NCBI RefSeq assembly: GCF_014337155.1
Contig: NZ_CP060632.1
Location: 248,001-312,000 of the forward strand
Length of the DNA: 64,000 nucleotides
Reading direction: 5' to 3'
From: Wujia chipingensis
Lineage (GTDB): Bacteria > Bacillota > Clostridia > Lachnospirales > Lachnospiraceae
Shown here: piece by piece, positions 26,093-35,611 of the stretch
Layout: each line of letters begins with the position of its first letter
Numbering within the stretch: position 1 is the stretch's first letter
Notes under the pieces: model-generated
What the model saw: only the letters and a program-made list of their open reading frames with translations
What the model was told of the DNA's origin: nothing
Database searches by the model: none
Made by a program: the position numbers and the translations under genes

Positions 26093-26120
26093 ACGAATAA
26101 AAAGAAAGTGAGGGAACGCT

Positions 26121-27122
26121 ATGGGATTTAAAGGAATAGTGGGCCACGAGGACATAATTGCACATTTTAAGAGCAGCATCGAAACGGGAAATGTTGCGCA
26201 TGCGTATATTATAAGCGGAGATGCCGGCAGCGGAAAAAAAGCGCTTGCCTATGCATTTGCGGAGACACTGGAGTGTGAGGCAGGCGGTACAGAAGCCTGT
26301 GGAACCTGTCAGTCCTGCTTACAGGTTTCAACCGGAAACTATCCGGATATCATCACGGTAACGCATGAGAAGCCGAATCTGATTTCAGTGGATGAGGTTC
26401 GTGACCAGCTCATAAATACAATTGACATCAAACCGTATAAAGGAAAGTATAAGATTTACATTATCCCGGATGCGGAGCTTTTGAATGTACAGGCACAAAA
26501 TGCCATGTTGAAGACGATTGAGGAGCCACCGGCGTATGCGGTGATCCTGTTGCTTACGACAAATCTTGATAAGCTGTTGGAAACAGTGAAATCCCGTTGC
26601 CTGAAGCTGCAGACGAAGCCAATCCGTGAGCGCGATGTGCTGGCATATCTGACGAATGTAATGGGACTGACAAAGGAAAAGGCATATTTCTGTCTCGATT
26701 TTGCACAGGGTAATCTTGGAAAGGCAATCAAGCTCGCAGGCAATGACGAGTATGCGGCGATCGTGGATTCGGTTGTTGGCGTGCTGGCGCATATCGACGA
26801 GATGGATGTGGAGACGCTTGGAAAAGCGGTCAAGGATATCGAGCAGTTTAAGATGTCTATGAATGATTACATGGATTTGATGATGATGTGGTACCGGGAT
26901 GCCATGATGCTGAAGGTAACCGGAAATGTCGATAAAATCCTGTTTAAAAACGAGTTTTCTATCTTGAAGAAACAGGCTGGAAAGCTAACATTTAAGAGCA
27001 TCGAGGACAAGATTGATGCGATCGCAAAGGCAGAGCAGCGACTGCTTGCCAATGCGAATTTTGAAGTGACAATCGAACTGTTGCTTCTGACTTTAAAAGA
27101 GGAGGCATCGGCTGAAGAATGA
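26121..27122 (+). CDS. holB: DNA polymerase III delta' subunit
   Basis: 333 residues. Clamp-loader AAA+ protein: P-loop region GDAGSGKKALAYAF with Lys in place of the usual Ser/Thr, as expected for delta', which does not hydrolyse ATP; zinc-module cysteines in CEAGGTEACGTCQSC; and NAMLKTIEEPPAYAVILLLT with the SRC sensor in VKSRCLKLQ. Works with delta and tau/gamma (dnaX, at 49549) to load the sliding clamp. Overlaps ricT by ATGA. Confidence 0.94.
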   Translation: MGFKGIVGHEDIIAHFKSSIETGNVAHAYIISGDAGSGKKALAYAFAETLECEAGGTEACGTCQSCLQVSTGNYPDIITVTHEKPNLISVDEVRDQLINTIDIKPYKGKYKIYIIPDAELLNVQAQNAMLKTIEEPPAYAVILLLTTNLDKLLETVKSRCLKLQTKPIRERDVLAYLTNVMGLTKEKAYFCLDFAQGNLGKAIKLAGNDEYAAIVDSVVGVLAHIDEMDVETLGKAVKDIEQFKMSMNDYMDLMMMWYRDAMMLKVTGNVDKILFKNEFSILKKQAGKLTFKSIEDKIDAIAKAEQRLLANANFEVTIELLLLTLKEEASAEE

Positions 27123-28063
27123 AAGAAGTAATCGGAGTTCGTTTCCGTGAGAATGGAAAGATATATTTTTTCAATCCGCTCAATTATAAGATTGATCCGG
27201 GCAGATATGTCATTGTGGAGACACAGCATGGCGTAGAGTTTGGAAAGGTTGTGCTCGGACGCAGAGAAGTGGATGAGACGAAGCTGCAGGGCGAGTTAAA
27301 GCCGATCATCCGGATCGCAACCGAGGCGGATGAGAAGAAGCATGCGGAGAATTTAGAGAAAAATAAAAAAGCAATGGTCATCTGCAAGGAGAAGATCGAA
27401 AAGCGCGGTCTGGAAATGAAGCTGATCGGAGCGGAGTATTCATTTGATAACAGCAAGGTATTGTTTTATTTCACGGCGGATGGCAGAGTGGATTTTCGTG
27501 AGCTGGTCAAAGATCTGGCAGCGGTATTCAAGACACGTATTGAGCTGCGTCAGGTAGGTGTGCGGGATGAGACAAAGATTCTCGGCGGCATTGGCATCTG
27601 TGGCAGACGGCTTTGCTGTAATGCACATCTGTCGGAGTTTGGACCAGTTTCCATCAAGATGGCAAAAGAGCAGAATCTGTCGTTGAATCCGGGGAAGATT
27701 TCCGGTGTGTGTGGCAGATTGATGTGTTGCCTGGCTCATGAGCAGGAGACTTATGAATATTTGAATAAAAAACTTCCAAATGTTGGAGATGTCGTGAAGA
27801 CATTTGATGGCAAAACCGGCGAGGTAACGGCAGTTAGTGTCCTGCGCCAGAAGGTAAAACTGAAGGTGGCACAGGAAGATGATACATTTGAAATAGAAGA
27901 GTACAAGGTCGATGAGCTTCGTTTCAGGCCGAAGAAAAAAGGCGGTCAAAAAGGTGGCGGCCATGGTAAGAAGGGCGGCAATGATGGCTCGTCCGACAAA
28001 GAGTTGAAGGAACTGGAGAATCTGGAGCGCAAGGAAGGAAAGTCAAAGCTCGATGAGGACTAA
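27119..28063 (+). CDS. ricT: RicT/YaaT PSP1-domain protein
   Basis: 314 residues. PSP1 domain with the iron-sulphur-ligating cysteines of RicT: GICGRRLCCNAHL and GVCGRLMCCLAHE. In Bacillus RicT works with RicA and RicF to promote RNase Y processing of mRNAs and phosphorelay control. The last 45 residues form a Lys/Gly tail (KKGGQKGGGHGKKGG) not seen in Bacillus YaaT, likely nucleic-acid binding. Start overlaps holB; the 3' end overlaps the methyltransferase gene by 11 bases. yabA, which follows ricT in Bacillus, is absent. Confidence 0.92.
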   Translation: MKEVIGVRFRENGKIYFFNPLNYKIDPGRYVIVETQHGVEFGKVVLGRREVDETKLQGELKPIIRIATEADEKKHAENLEKNKKAMVICKEKIEKRGLEMKLIGAEYSFDNSKVLFYFTADGRVDFRELVKDLAAVFKTRIELRQVGVRDETKILGGIGICGRRLCCNAHLSEFGPVSIKMAKEQNLSLNPGKISGVCGRLMCCLAHEQETYEYLNKKLPNVGDVVKTFDGKTGEVTAVSVLRQKVKLKVAQEDDTFEIEEYKVDELRFRPKKKGGQKGGGHGKKGGNDGSSDKELKELENLERKEGKSKLDED

Positions 28064-28811
28064 GGATGAGAAAGAGAAGTGGCTGAAACCGGGTGAGCGG
28101 ATCGATGATCTGCAATGCCGTGGCTACGATATCATTCAGAACAAGGACGTATTCTGCTTTGGCATGGATGCAGTGCTGCTTGCAGATTTTGCGACAGGTG
28201 CGCCGAATGGTTCCGTGATCGATCTTGGGACCGGGACAGGCGTGATCCCGATGCTGATGCAGGCGCGCGGCAAGGGCAGACATTTTACCGGACTTGAGGT
28301 GCAGGCGTACAGCGCGGATATGGCGAGGCGTAGTGTGCAGATGAATGGATTGGAGACAGAGATCTCTGTTGTGGAAGGCGATATGCGGCAGGTGCGGGAG
28401 CTTTTCAAACCGGGAAGTTTTTCTGCGGTTACAAGTAATCCGCCCTATATCAAGGGTAATCATGGGCTGGAAAATGAGAATTCCCCAAAGAACATTGCGC
28501 GGCATGAGATATTGATGGAGCTTTTGGACGTGATAAAGGCAGCGGCGTATCTGCTTTGTGAGGGCGGTACATTTGCGATGGTACATAAACCATTCCGACT
28601 GGCAGAGATCATACGTCTGATGTCAGAGTGCCGGATCGAACCGAAGCGTATGTGTATGGTGCAGCCGTATGCAGACAAGGAGCCGAATATGGTTTTGATT
28701 GAGGGAAATAAAGGCGGTCGGACGATGCTCAAGGTAGAGCCGGCACTTGTTGTATATAACAGGGACGGTTCGTACACCGAGGATCTGCTGACACGATATG
28801 GAGACAGATAA
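28053..28811 (+). CDS. tRNA1(Val) (adenine-N6)-methyltransferase-like, YabB/TrmN6
   Basis: 252 residues. SAM-binding motif I VIDLGTGTGVIPMLM and the catalytic NPPY motif (TSNPPYIKG) of N6-adenine methyltransferases. The N-terminal GYDIIQNKDVFCFGMDAVLLA is characteristic of the TrmN6/YabB group, as is its place before rsmI. Modifies A37 of tRNA(Val) in E. coli; the same substrate is inferred here. Confidence 0.9.
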   Translation: MRTKDEKEKWLKPGERIDDLQCRGYDIIQNKDVFCFGMDAVLLADFATGAPNGSVIDLGTGTGVIPMLMQARGKGRHFTGLEVQAYSADMARRSVQMNGLETEISVVEGDMRQVRELFKPGSFSAVTSNPPYIKGNHGLENENSPKNIARHEILMELLDVIKAAAYLLCEGGTFAMVHKPFRLAEIIRLMSECRIEPKRMCMVQPYADKEPNMVLIEGNKGGRTMLKVEPALVVYNRDGSYTEDLLTRYGDR

Positions 28812-29648
28812 ATGGCAGGAACATTGTATTTGATTGCAACGCCAATCGGCAATCTGGAGGATATGACCTACCGGGCGGTGCGGCTGCTTGGAGAGGTAGA
28901 TCTGATCGCGGCGGAGGACACGAGAAACAGTATCAAGCTGCTCAATCATTTCGACATCAAGACGCCGATGACTAGCTATCATGAACATAATAAATATGAA
29001 AAAGCACAGGTGCTTGTAGGCAAGCTTCTGGAAGGCATGAATATTGCAGTGATTACGGATGCCGGAACGCCGGGAATTTCCGATCCGGGAGAGGAAATCA
29101 CGAAGCAGTGCTATGAGGCAGGAATCAAAGTGGTTCCGGTGCCGGGGGCGTGTGCGGCGGTCAATGCACTGATCGCGTCCGGGCAGGCAACCAGACGATT
29201 TGCATTTGAAGCGTTTTTGCCGATGGATAAAAAAGAACGGCAGGCGGTACTTGCGGAGCTGGCGCGGGAGACGCGTACGATGGTGGTCTATGAAGCACCA
29301 CATCGTTTGAAGAAGACATTGCAGGAGCTGCTTGGCGTGCTTGGAAACCGTTCGGTTACGGTCTGCCGGGAAATCACAAAGAAGCATGAGACATTCTGGA
29401 AAACGACGTTGCAGGAAGCGAGCGATTTCTATGCGGAGGAAGAGCCGAAGGGCGAATGTATTTTGGTGATTGAAGGCTTGTCGCGGGAAGCAATCGAGAA
29501 GGAAGCACAGCAAAAATGGGAAGCGATGAGCATTGAGGAACATCTGCAGATATATCTCGATCAGGGAATCGACAAAAAAGAAGCGATGAAGCTGGTCGCG
29601 AAAGATCGTGGCATTTCCAAGCGGGATGTGTATGCGGCAAGTATATAA
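28812..29648 (+). CDS. rsmI: 16S rRNA (cytidine(1402)-2'-O)-methyltransferase
   Basis: 278 residues, starting directly after the stop of the previous gene. N-terminal LYLIATPIGNLEDMTYRAV, AEDTRNS, and TDAGTPGISDPG are diagnostic of RsmI (tetrapyrrole-methylase fold). Methylates the ribose of C1402 in the decoding centre. Last gene of the tmk cluster; no clear terminator separates it from the GH5 gene 61 bases on. Confidence 0.96.
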   Translation: MAGTLYLIATPIGNLEDMTYRAVRLLGEVDLIAAEDTRNSIKLLNHFDIKTPMTSYHEHNKYEKAQVLVGKLLEGMNIAVITDAGTPGISDPGEEITKQCYEAGIKVVPVPGACAAVNALIASGQATRRFAFEAFLPMDKKERQAVLAELARETRTMVVYEAPHRLKKTLQELLGVLGNRSVTVCREITKKHETFWKTTLQEASDFYAEEEPKGECILVIEGLSREAIEKEAQQKWEAMSIEEHLQIYLDQGIDKKEAMKLVAKDRGISKRDVYAASI

Positions 29649-29709
29649 TCCGGACGACGGATGAAGATAAATGAGGGTTACAAAGAGAAGGGAAAAGGGA
29701 GGAAATGCA

Positions 29710-31695
29710 ATGAAACAAACGAAGAGAAGGATTCTCGCATGGTTGATGACAGTCGTACTGGTGCTCAGTGTGGTGACAGTGCTTACGCCGGCGAAGGAGG
29801 CAGAGGCGGCTGCGGCAACCGCAGTTTCGACACATGGAAAGCTGGCAGTCAAGGGTACACAGCTGGTAGATAAGAATGGACAGCCATTCCAGATTCATGG
29901 TGTGAGTACACATGGACTGCAGTGGTTTGGTCAGTACAATAACAAGGCAGCCTATCAGACGCTGCGCGATGACTGGGGCGCAAATGCGATCCGTCTTGCG
30001 ATGTATGTCGATGAGGGCGGTTATTACAGCGACCGGAACGGTATGAAGAAAAAAGTAACAGATGGCGTGCAGTATGCAACAGAGCTTGGCATGTATGCGA
30101 TTATTGACTGGCATCTGTTAAACGTGAATCCGAAGAATTATACGAGCGAGGCGAAGAGCTTCTTCAAGGAGATGGCACAGAAGTATAAAAATTACGACAA
30201 TGTCATCTATGAGATCTGCAACGAGCCGAGCAACTGTCCTTGGTCTGATATCAAGAGCTATGCGACAGAAGTCATTCAGACAATCCGTGCATATGACAAG
30301 GACGCAATCATTATCGTAGGAACACCGACATGGTCACAGCTTGGAAATCAGGGACATACGTATGAGCCGGCGGATGATCCAATCCGAGGCTACAGCAATT
30401 TAATGTATGCATTTCATTTCTATGCTTCTGAGTCCAGCCATAATCAGTGGCTGACGGCGAAGATCGGTACTGCGATCGACAAGGGACTTCCGGTATTTGT
30501 ATCCGAGTTTGGACTGTCCGAGGCGAGTGGAAATGGAAATGTCGATCTGAACAAGGCGGCAGAGTGGATGAAGCGGTGTGATGACCGCAACGTCAGCTAT
30601 TGCGTCTGGAGTTTGTGTAATAAGAATGAAAGTTCTGCCCTGATTAGGAGCAGTTGTGGAAAGACAAGCGGCTGGAACATTGATGATCTGACGAAGGCGG
30701 GACAGTTTATCCGAAATCATTACAGAAGCCGGATGGAAAATACGGCAGAGAACAATCCGGAGGTAAAGAATCTGGCACCGAACATCACGGTATCTTACAA
30801 GACACATGTGCAGACATTTGGTTGGGAAAATGAAGTATCCAATGGTAAAATGGCAGGAACTGTCGGAAGTGCAAAGCGTCTGGAGGGTATCACAATCCGC
30901 GTATCCGGGGACAGTAATCTGGGTATCCGTTATAAGACGCATGTGCAAAGCTATGGCTGGCAGGACTGGAAAGAAAATGGTGTGATGAGTGGAACGACGG
31001 GAGAGGCAAAACGTCTGGAAGCCATCTGCATTGAATTGACCGGCGCCAACAAGGATAAATACGATGTATATTATCGTGTGCATGCGCAGACGTATGGTTG
31101 GTTAGATTGGTCCAAGAATGGAGAGATGGCAGGAACCGAAGGTCTGGCAAAACGTCTGGAGGCAATCAATATCGTGATCGTACCAAAGGGTGCAAATCCG
31201 GGCGTTGCAACGTCGAAGACGTTTGTATCCGCGTATCCGGGTAGCATCAATTACAAAACGCATGTGCAGACGTTTGGCTGGGAGAATAACTGGCGCGCTG
31301 ATGGCACGATGAGTGGAACAAGTGGAAAGGCAAAGCGTCTGGAGGCAATCCAGATTCGCCTTGGAAGAAATATAAACGGTGGTGTCCGTTACAAGACACA
31401 CGTACAGACATTTGGCTGGCAGAATTGGGTATCCAATGGAACAACGAGTGGAACGAGCGGGCTTGGCAAGCGTCTCGAGGCAATTCAGATTGAACTGACT
31501 GGACAGGCAGCACAGCAGTATGATATTTACTATCGTGTACATGTGCAGTCATACGGTTGGTTGGATTGGGCAAAGAATGGTCAGATGAGTGGTACAAGCG
31601 GTCTGGCGAAACGTCTGGAGGGAATCCAGATTGTGCTCGTACCGAAGGGAGCTGCGGCACCGGGAAAGACAGCGAGAGCCTGCATCAACCGGTAG
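29710..31695 (+). CDS. Secreted GH5 cellulase with six ChW repeats
   Basis: 661 residues from the ATG at 29710, just after GGGAGG; an in-frame ATG at 29671 precedes the SD and would lengthen the signal peptide. Residues 1-35 are a signal peptide (KQTKRR, hydrophobic core, AEAAAA). Glycoside hydrolase family 5 domain (about 45-345) with acid/base Glu172 in EICNEPS and nucleophile Glu266 in FVSEFGLSE. Six ChW repeats (about 358-650) follow, again as two sets of three. Likely hydrolyses beta-1,4-glucans outside the cell while the ChW repeats hold it on the surface or the substrate. Closely related in its repeats to the protein at 1822-4785. Confidence 0.93.
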   Translation: MKQTKRRILAWLMTVVLVLSVVTVLTPAKEAEAAAATAVSTHGKLAVKGTQLVDKNGQPFQIHGVSTHGLQWFGQYNNKAAYQTLRDDWGANAIRLAMYVDEGGYYSDRNGMKKKVTDGVQYATELGMYAIIDWHLLNVNPKNYTSEAKSFFKEMAQKYKNYDNVIYEICNEPSNCPWSDIKSYATEVIQTIRAYDKDAIIIVGTPTWSQLGNQGHTYEPADDPIRGYSNLMYAFHFYASESSHNQWLTAKIGTAIDKGLPVFVSEFGLSEASGNGNVDLNKAAEWMKRCDDRNVSYCVWSLCNKNESSALIRSSCGKTSGWNIDDLTKAGQFIRNHYRSRMENTAENNPEVKNLAPNITVSYKTHVQTFGWENEVSNGKMAGTVGSAKRLEGITIRVSGDSNLGIRYKTHVQSYGWQDWKENGVMSGTTGEAKRLEAICIELTGANKDKYDVYYRVHAQTYGWLDWSKNGEMAGTEGLAKRLEAINIVIVPKGANPGVATSKTFVSAYPGSINYKTHVQTFGWENNWRADGTMSGTSGKAKRLEAIQIRLGRNINGGVRYKTHVQTFGWQNWVSNGTTSGTSGLGKRLEAIQIELTGQAAQQYDIYYRVHVQSYGWLDWAKNGQMSGTSGLAKRLEGIQIVLVPKGAAAPGKTARACINR

Positions 31696-31715
31696 AATAG
31701 AAGGAGGCTTGCTGT

Positions 31716-31736
31716 ATGACTGATACAGCAGATTAG
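31716..31736 (+). CDS. Possible six-codon leader ORF
   Basis: AAGGAGG at 31701-31707 is followed at a good distance by ATG and the codons for MTDTAD, then TAG one base before the ATG of the AI-2E permease. GCTGTAT/ATACAGC form a small hairpin over its start. The permease has no other SD, so coupled re-initiation is plausible. Could equally be a chance reading of the permease's displaced SD. Confidence 0.35.
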   Translation: MTDTAD

Positions 31737-31737
31737 A

Positions 31738-32976
31738 ATGAAAGACAAAAAACATCTGGTACAATTGATACTTGCGATTATTACTTTTACGGTACTTCTG
31801 ATATTTGTAGTCAATCATCTGCATATTATAAGTGGATTTTTCGGTATGGTTTTTTCTGTGCTGCTTCCATTTTTGATCGGATGCGGGATTGCGTTTGTGT
31901 TGAATATTCCGATGCGCGGAATCGAACAGGGAATCTTCAAGAATGAAAAAAAACGCCTGTACCGGTTCCGGCGCCCGATCAGCATGGTGCTTACGTATAT
32001 CGCGGCACTGCTTTTTATAGCGCTTGTGCTGTTTGTAGTTGTACCGGAGGTTGCGGATACGGTTGGAAAGGTGAAAGAGCTTCTGCCCGGATTTGTAAAC
32101 CGGGCGAAGGAGCTTGCACTTGCATATACGAAGAATGTTCCGGCAATATCGGAGAAGATTGCCGGCATTGAACCGGATTTTGACCAGATATTCTCGTTCT
32201 TCAATGATAACGGCGGAGAGATCATGTCGGCGACGGTTTCTATCTTCTCATCTATCATTGGAACCGTCATAAATATATTTATCGGGATTATTTTTTCCGC
32301 ATATATTCTGGCACAGAAAGAGAAGCTCGGCAGGCAGACGAAGCTTGTCATCTATGCGTTGTTCAAGGAAAAGACGGCAGATGAGCTGATGGTGTTCGGT
32401 AAGATAGCAAGTACGACATTCTCCAAGTTTTTTACCGGACAGTTCCGGGAGGGTATCATCCTCGGAATCATGTTCATGATTGCGATGGCAATCGCGGGCA
32501 TACAATATCCGCTTACGATTGGCGTTCTGATTGCATTTACGGCATTGATACCGGTGTTTGGTGCATTTATCGGACTTTTTATCGGATGCTTTCTGCTTCT
32601 GGTTGTTGACCCGAAGCAGGTGCTGTGGTTTGTGTTATTGTTCTTTATTTTACAGTTTATAGAGAATTATTTTATCTATCCGAAGCTTGTCGGCGGAGAC
32701 ATTAATCTGCCCGCGATCTGGGTGCTTCTGGCTGTGATTGCCGGCGGAGACCTGATGGGTGTGGTCGGAATGTTTATCTTCATTCCGCTTGTGTCTGTGC
32801 TTTATGCATATTTCCGGTCAATCGTGTACCGGAGAATAAAAAAACGGGAGATTAATGTTGATGACAAACAGGTGCCGGACGATGTAGTCCCACTTGAATC
32901 GGCAGGCAGGCGGCTGTTTGCAATGAAATCAAAAGTCGAAAAAACGGACAGTAAAAAACAAAACAAGGAGATGTAA
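31738..32976 (+). CDS. AI-2E family transporter (PerM/TqsA-like)
   Basis: 412 residues with about eight transmembrane helices and the family layout: two to three N-terminal helices ([26 protein letters not shown]), a large soluble loop around 110-160, and C-terminal helices with [14 protein letters not shown] and [19 protein letters not shown]. Members move small molecules or ions and include the AI-2 exporter TqsA, though most are uncharacterised. Cytosolic Lys-rich tail. Four-base gap to the DUF815 gene. Confidence 0.9.
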   Translation: MKDKKHLVQLILAIITFTVLLIFVVNHLHIISGFFGMVFSVLLPFLIGCGIAFVLNIPMRGIEQGIFKNEKKRLYRFRRPISMVLTYIAALLFIALVLFVVVPEVADTVGKVKELLPGFVNRAKELALAYTKNVPAISEKIAGIEPDFDQIFSFFNDNGGEIMSATVSIFSSIIGTVINIFIGIIFSAYILAQKEKLGRQTKLVIYALFKEKTADELMVFGKIASTTFSKFFTGQFREGIILGIMFMIAMAIAGIQYPLTIGVLIAFTALIPVFGAFIGLFIGCFLLLVVDPKQVLWFVLLFFILQFIENYFIYPKLVGGDINLPAIWVLLAVIAGGDLMGVVGMFIFIPLVSVLYAYFRSIVYRRIKKREINVDDKQVPDDVVPLESAGRRLFAMKSKVEKTDSKKQNKEM

Positions 32977-32980
32977 CAAC

Positions 32981-34288
32981 ATGTACAAAGAAGTACCGGG
33001 ACTCGTTTTATATCGTGATTTAGGGCAAGACAGTATCTTATATTGCATGGCGGATATTTTTGAGGCATGGGAGAAGAAGACGAGTACCAAGGAGGAATTG
33101 GTCACACGGATTTACCAGCAGATCAAGCGGATTCTGGATGTGGCAACAAGCTATGGCTTCAACCGGAATCTGTGGCAGGATTATCTGGCGTTTTTGCTGA
33201 TCACAAATGAGAATTCATTTACGCTTACCTGCGAGAAGGTTGGCGCAGGAGATGGCTCAGTCAATGCATTTGCAAAAAATGATTATGCAATCTTCAAGCG
33301 GTTGTTCCATTTTGATTTTGCACCGATCGAGAAGGATCTTGGCATTGACTGTTTCACAACAATCACGAATTACAAGTCACTGCCGAAGAAGGAACAGATG
33401 TATAACCAGAATGTCAGTGAGAAGGTGCGTGATATCAGCGACCGTGTCAGCGAGGCGGAAAGTGTCGATGAGATCTTTGCTATCATGACCGCTTTTTACA
33501 AGCAGTATGGTGTTGGCATGTTTGGTCTGAACAAGGCATTTCGTATCCGCCATGATGAGGGTAAGGAACTGGAATTTATCCCAATCACGAATACAGATAA
33601 GGTAATGCTGGATGATCTGATTGGTTATGAGATCCAGAAGAAAAAGCTTGTAGATAATACAGAGGCGTTTGTGCTTGGAAAGAAAGCGAATAACTGTCTG
33701 TTGTTTGGCGACAGTGGTACCGGTAAATCCACAAGTATCAAGGCAATCATTAACCAGTATTATGAGCAGGGACTGCGTATGATTGAGATTTACAAGCATC
33801 AGTTTAAGGACTTATCTGCTGTGATCTCGCATGTGAAGAACCGGAATTATAAGTTTATCATTTATATGGATGATCTTTCCTTTGAGGAATTTGAGATTGA
33901 GTATAAATATCTGAAAGCGGTCATTGAGGGTGGACTTGAGACAAAGCCGGATAATGTACTGATCTATGCAACCTCAAATCGTAGACATTTGATTAAAGAG
34001 ACATGGAATGACCGTGATGATGTGGAGACAGATAACGGTATGCATCGTTCCGATACGATGCAGGAGAAGCTTTCTCTCGTCAATCGTTTCGGCGTGACGA
34101 TCAGTTACTCCCGTCCATCGAGAAATGAGTTTAACGATATCGTGCTTGGACTGGCAAAGAAGCATCCGGAGATCAGACTGACCGAGCAGGAGCTCTTAGC
34201 AGAAGCAAACAAATGGGAACTTTCCCATGGCGGTGTATCCGGTCGTACGGCACAGCAGTTCATGAATTATCTGTTAGGAAAAGCATGA
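32981..34288 (+). CDS. DUF815 AAA+-type ATPase
   Basis: 435 residues. The C-terminal two thirds has Walker [12 protein letters not shown], Walker [15 protein letters not shown], and YATSNRRHL as sensor 1, all typical of DUF815, a family of uncharacterised P-loop ATPases. The N-terminal 200 residues are helical without known motifs. SD AAGGAG before the ATG. It meets the leftward gene at 34292 with only three bases between and no visible terminator. Confidence 0.88.
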   Translation: MYKEVPGLVLYRDLGQDSILYCMADIFEAWEKKTSTKEELVTRIYQQIKRILDVATSYGFNRNLWQDYLAFLLITNENSFTLTCEKVGAGDGSVNAFAKNDYAIFKRLFHFDFAPIEKDLGIDCFTTITNYKSLPKKEQMYNQNVSEKVRDISDRVSEAESVDEIFAIMTAFYKQYGVGMFGLNKAFRIRHDEGKELEFIPITNTDKVMLDDLIGYEIQKKKLVDNTEAFVLGKKANNCLLFGDSGTGKSTSIKAIINQYYEQGLRMIEIYKHQFKDLSAVISHVKNRNYKFIIYMDDLSFEEFEIEYKYLKAVIEGGLETKPDNVLIYATSNRRHLIKETWNDRDDVETDNGMHRSDTMQEKLSLVNRFGVTISYSRPSRNEFNDIVLGLAKKHPEIRLTEQELLAEANKWELSHGGVSGRTAQQFMNYLLGKA

Positions 34289-34291
34289 TTG

Positions 34292-34915
34292 CTATTTTAG
34301 CCCGGATTTGATAGAATGAAGCTTAATTTGAATTGTCTTGCCGGACAGAGAGGTGATGGACTCTGCTTTACGGATTAGTTCATCCAGATGGTCTGTGTCG
34401 TGTTTGTCCGCATAGATGGTTGCAAGCATCGTGTAGCTGGCGGTAATGTCAGAGCCGATAGAGACTGCATAAGATAGAAACTGCTCGGCGCTGGAAACGT
34501 CATTTGCTTCGAGTAATGTTTTGCCGATCTTGTTCAGAAGCAGGATCAGATCGGCGTAGGCGTCATCGCAGGCAGACAACGTATCTAAGTTGGCAGGACC
34601 ATACGTCATCTTTAAATCCGTATTCGTATACATAGAGAGATTTAAGATTTTTTTGCCCGCCAGTGCATACAGTTCGTCCGCAAGCCCGGAATGACCGCAT
34701 GCGGAGAGTGTATCAACTGGAAGCGTATCCAGAGGGATTTCGATATAGGGAAGGGTGGAGATATCCGCCTTCCGTACGGAATTTGCTTCAGATTCGCGTT
34801 CGAGAAGACTCTCGCGGCTCTGCCCGTGTGTTTTCTTAAACCGGGAGACATTTCGCGAGACAACAAAGCATAAAGCTAGAAAAGAACAACAAATGATAAT
34901 CGTAATATAATGCAT
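34292..34915 (-). CDS. Membrane-anchored hypothetical protein
   Basis: 207 residues. An N-terminal helix (about 3-20, IIICCSFLALCFVV) is followed by a basic patch and a helical body (about 75-200) with TPR-like spacing (AEQFLSYAVSIGSDITASYTMLATIYADKHD). No catalytic motif seen. Its start is 30 bases from the divergent small membrane gene, so the two share a promoter region. Confidence 0.6.
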   Translation of the reverse strand: MHYITIIICCSFLALCFVVSRNVSRFKKTHGQSRESLLERESEANSVRKADISTLPYIEIPLDTLPVDTLSACGHSGLADELYALAGKKILNLSMYTNTDLKMTYGPANLDTLSACDDAYADLILLLNKIGKTLLEANDVSSAEQFLSYAVSIGSDITASYTMLATIYADKHDTDHLDELIRKAESITSLSGKTIQIKLHSIKSGLK

Positions 34916-34945
34916 AAAAATAATCCTTTCGGGAGGTAAAAATTC

Positions 34946-35053
34946 ATGTTATTTGATTTCAGTAACAAAAAGAAGACAAAGAGAATCGCAGCAATCATCT
35001 GCGGCGTACTGGTATTTGCCATGGTCGTTGGATTGCTTGTTTCTGCAATCTAA
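34946..35053 (+). CDS. Small single-helix membrane protein (35 aa)
   Basis: A 35-codon frame with a strong SD (GGGAGG, 11 bases before the ATG). The sequence starts with a charged patch (FSNKKKTKR) followed by a hydrophobic helix (IAAIICGVLVFAMVVGLLVS), a typical small inner-membrane protein with Lys-rich cytosolic end. I do not know its function. It stands between a divergent gene and the lrp operon. Confidence 0.6.
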   Translation: MLFDFSNKKKTKRIAAIICGVLVFAMVVGLLVSAI

Positions 35054-35128
35054 ATGCATCTTTTCATCAATGTATCATGGACGGGATGTAAATTCAAGGT
35101 TGCGACTAAATATTAGGAGGTAGATGTG

Positions 35129-35611
35129 ATGAGAAATGAAATTTTGAAGCTGCTCGAAACCGACAGCAGACTGACAGTGAAGGATATCGCCGCGATGATC
35201 GGCGCGGATGAAGCCGCGGTGGAAGCGGATATCAAGGCAATGGAAGACGAGAGCATCATCTGTGGATACCATACTATGATCGACTGGGATAAGGTTGGCG
35301 AGGAGATGGTAACAGCCATGATCGAGGTCAAGGTTACACCACAGAGAGAAGCGGGATTTGACCAGATCGCGGATCGTGTCAGAAATTTCGATGAAGTACA
35401 TTCCGTCTACCTGATCGCAGGTGCGTATGACTTTATGGTTGTTATTCAGGGAAAGACATTGCGGGAAATCTCTCATTTTGTATCCGAGAAGCTGGCAATC
35501 ATCGAGGATGTCATTGCAACATCCACGAATTTTGTACTGAAAAAATATAAAGACCATGGTGTTATTTTCCAGACACCAAGTCAGGACGAAAGGTTGGTAA
35601 TCGCACCGTGA
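35129..35611 (+). CDS. Lrp/AsnC family transcriptional regulator
   Basis: 160 residues from the ATG at 35129, eight bases after AGGAGG. N-terminal winged helix (LLETDSRLTVKDIAAMIGAD) and C-terminal RAM ligand-binding domain (VTAMIEVKVTPQREAGFDQIADRV, then VYLIAGAYDFMVVI). Such proteins sense amino acids and control their metabolism. It overlaps the aminotransferase gene by GTGA, so it probably controls or senses the substrate of that enzyme. Confidence 0.92.
   Translation: MRNEILKLLETDSRLTVKDIAAMIGADEAAVEADIKAMEDESIICGYHTMIDWDKVGEEMVTAMIEVKVTPQREAGFDQIADRVRNFDEVHSVYLIAGAYDFMVVIQGKTLREISHFVSEKLAIIEDVIATSTNFVLKKYKDHGVIFQTPSQDERLVIAP

Noticed and set aside
28623..29852. Long leftward frame of 409 codons opposite rsmI
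   Set aside because: Antisense shadow of trmN6/rsmI and the start of the GH5 gene; His/Arg/Leu-rich composition typical of shadows.
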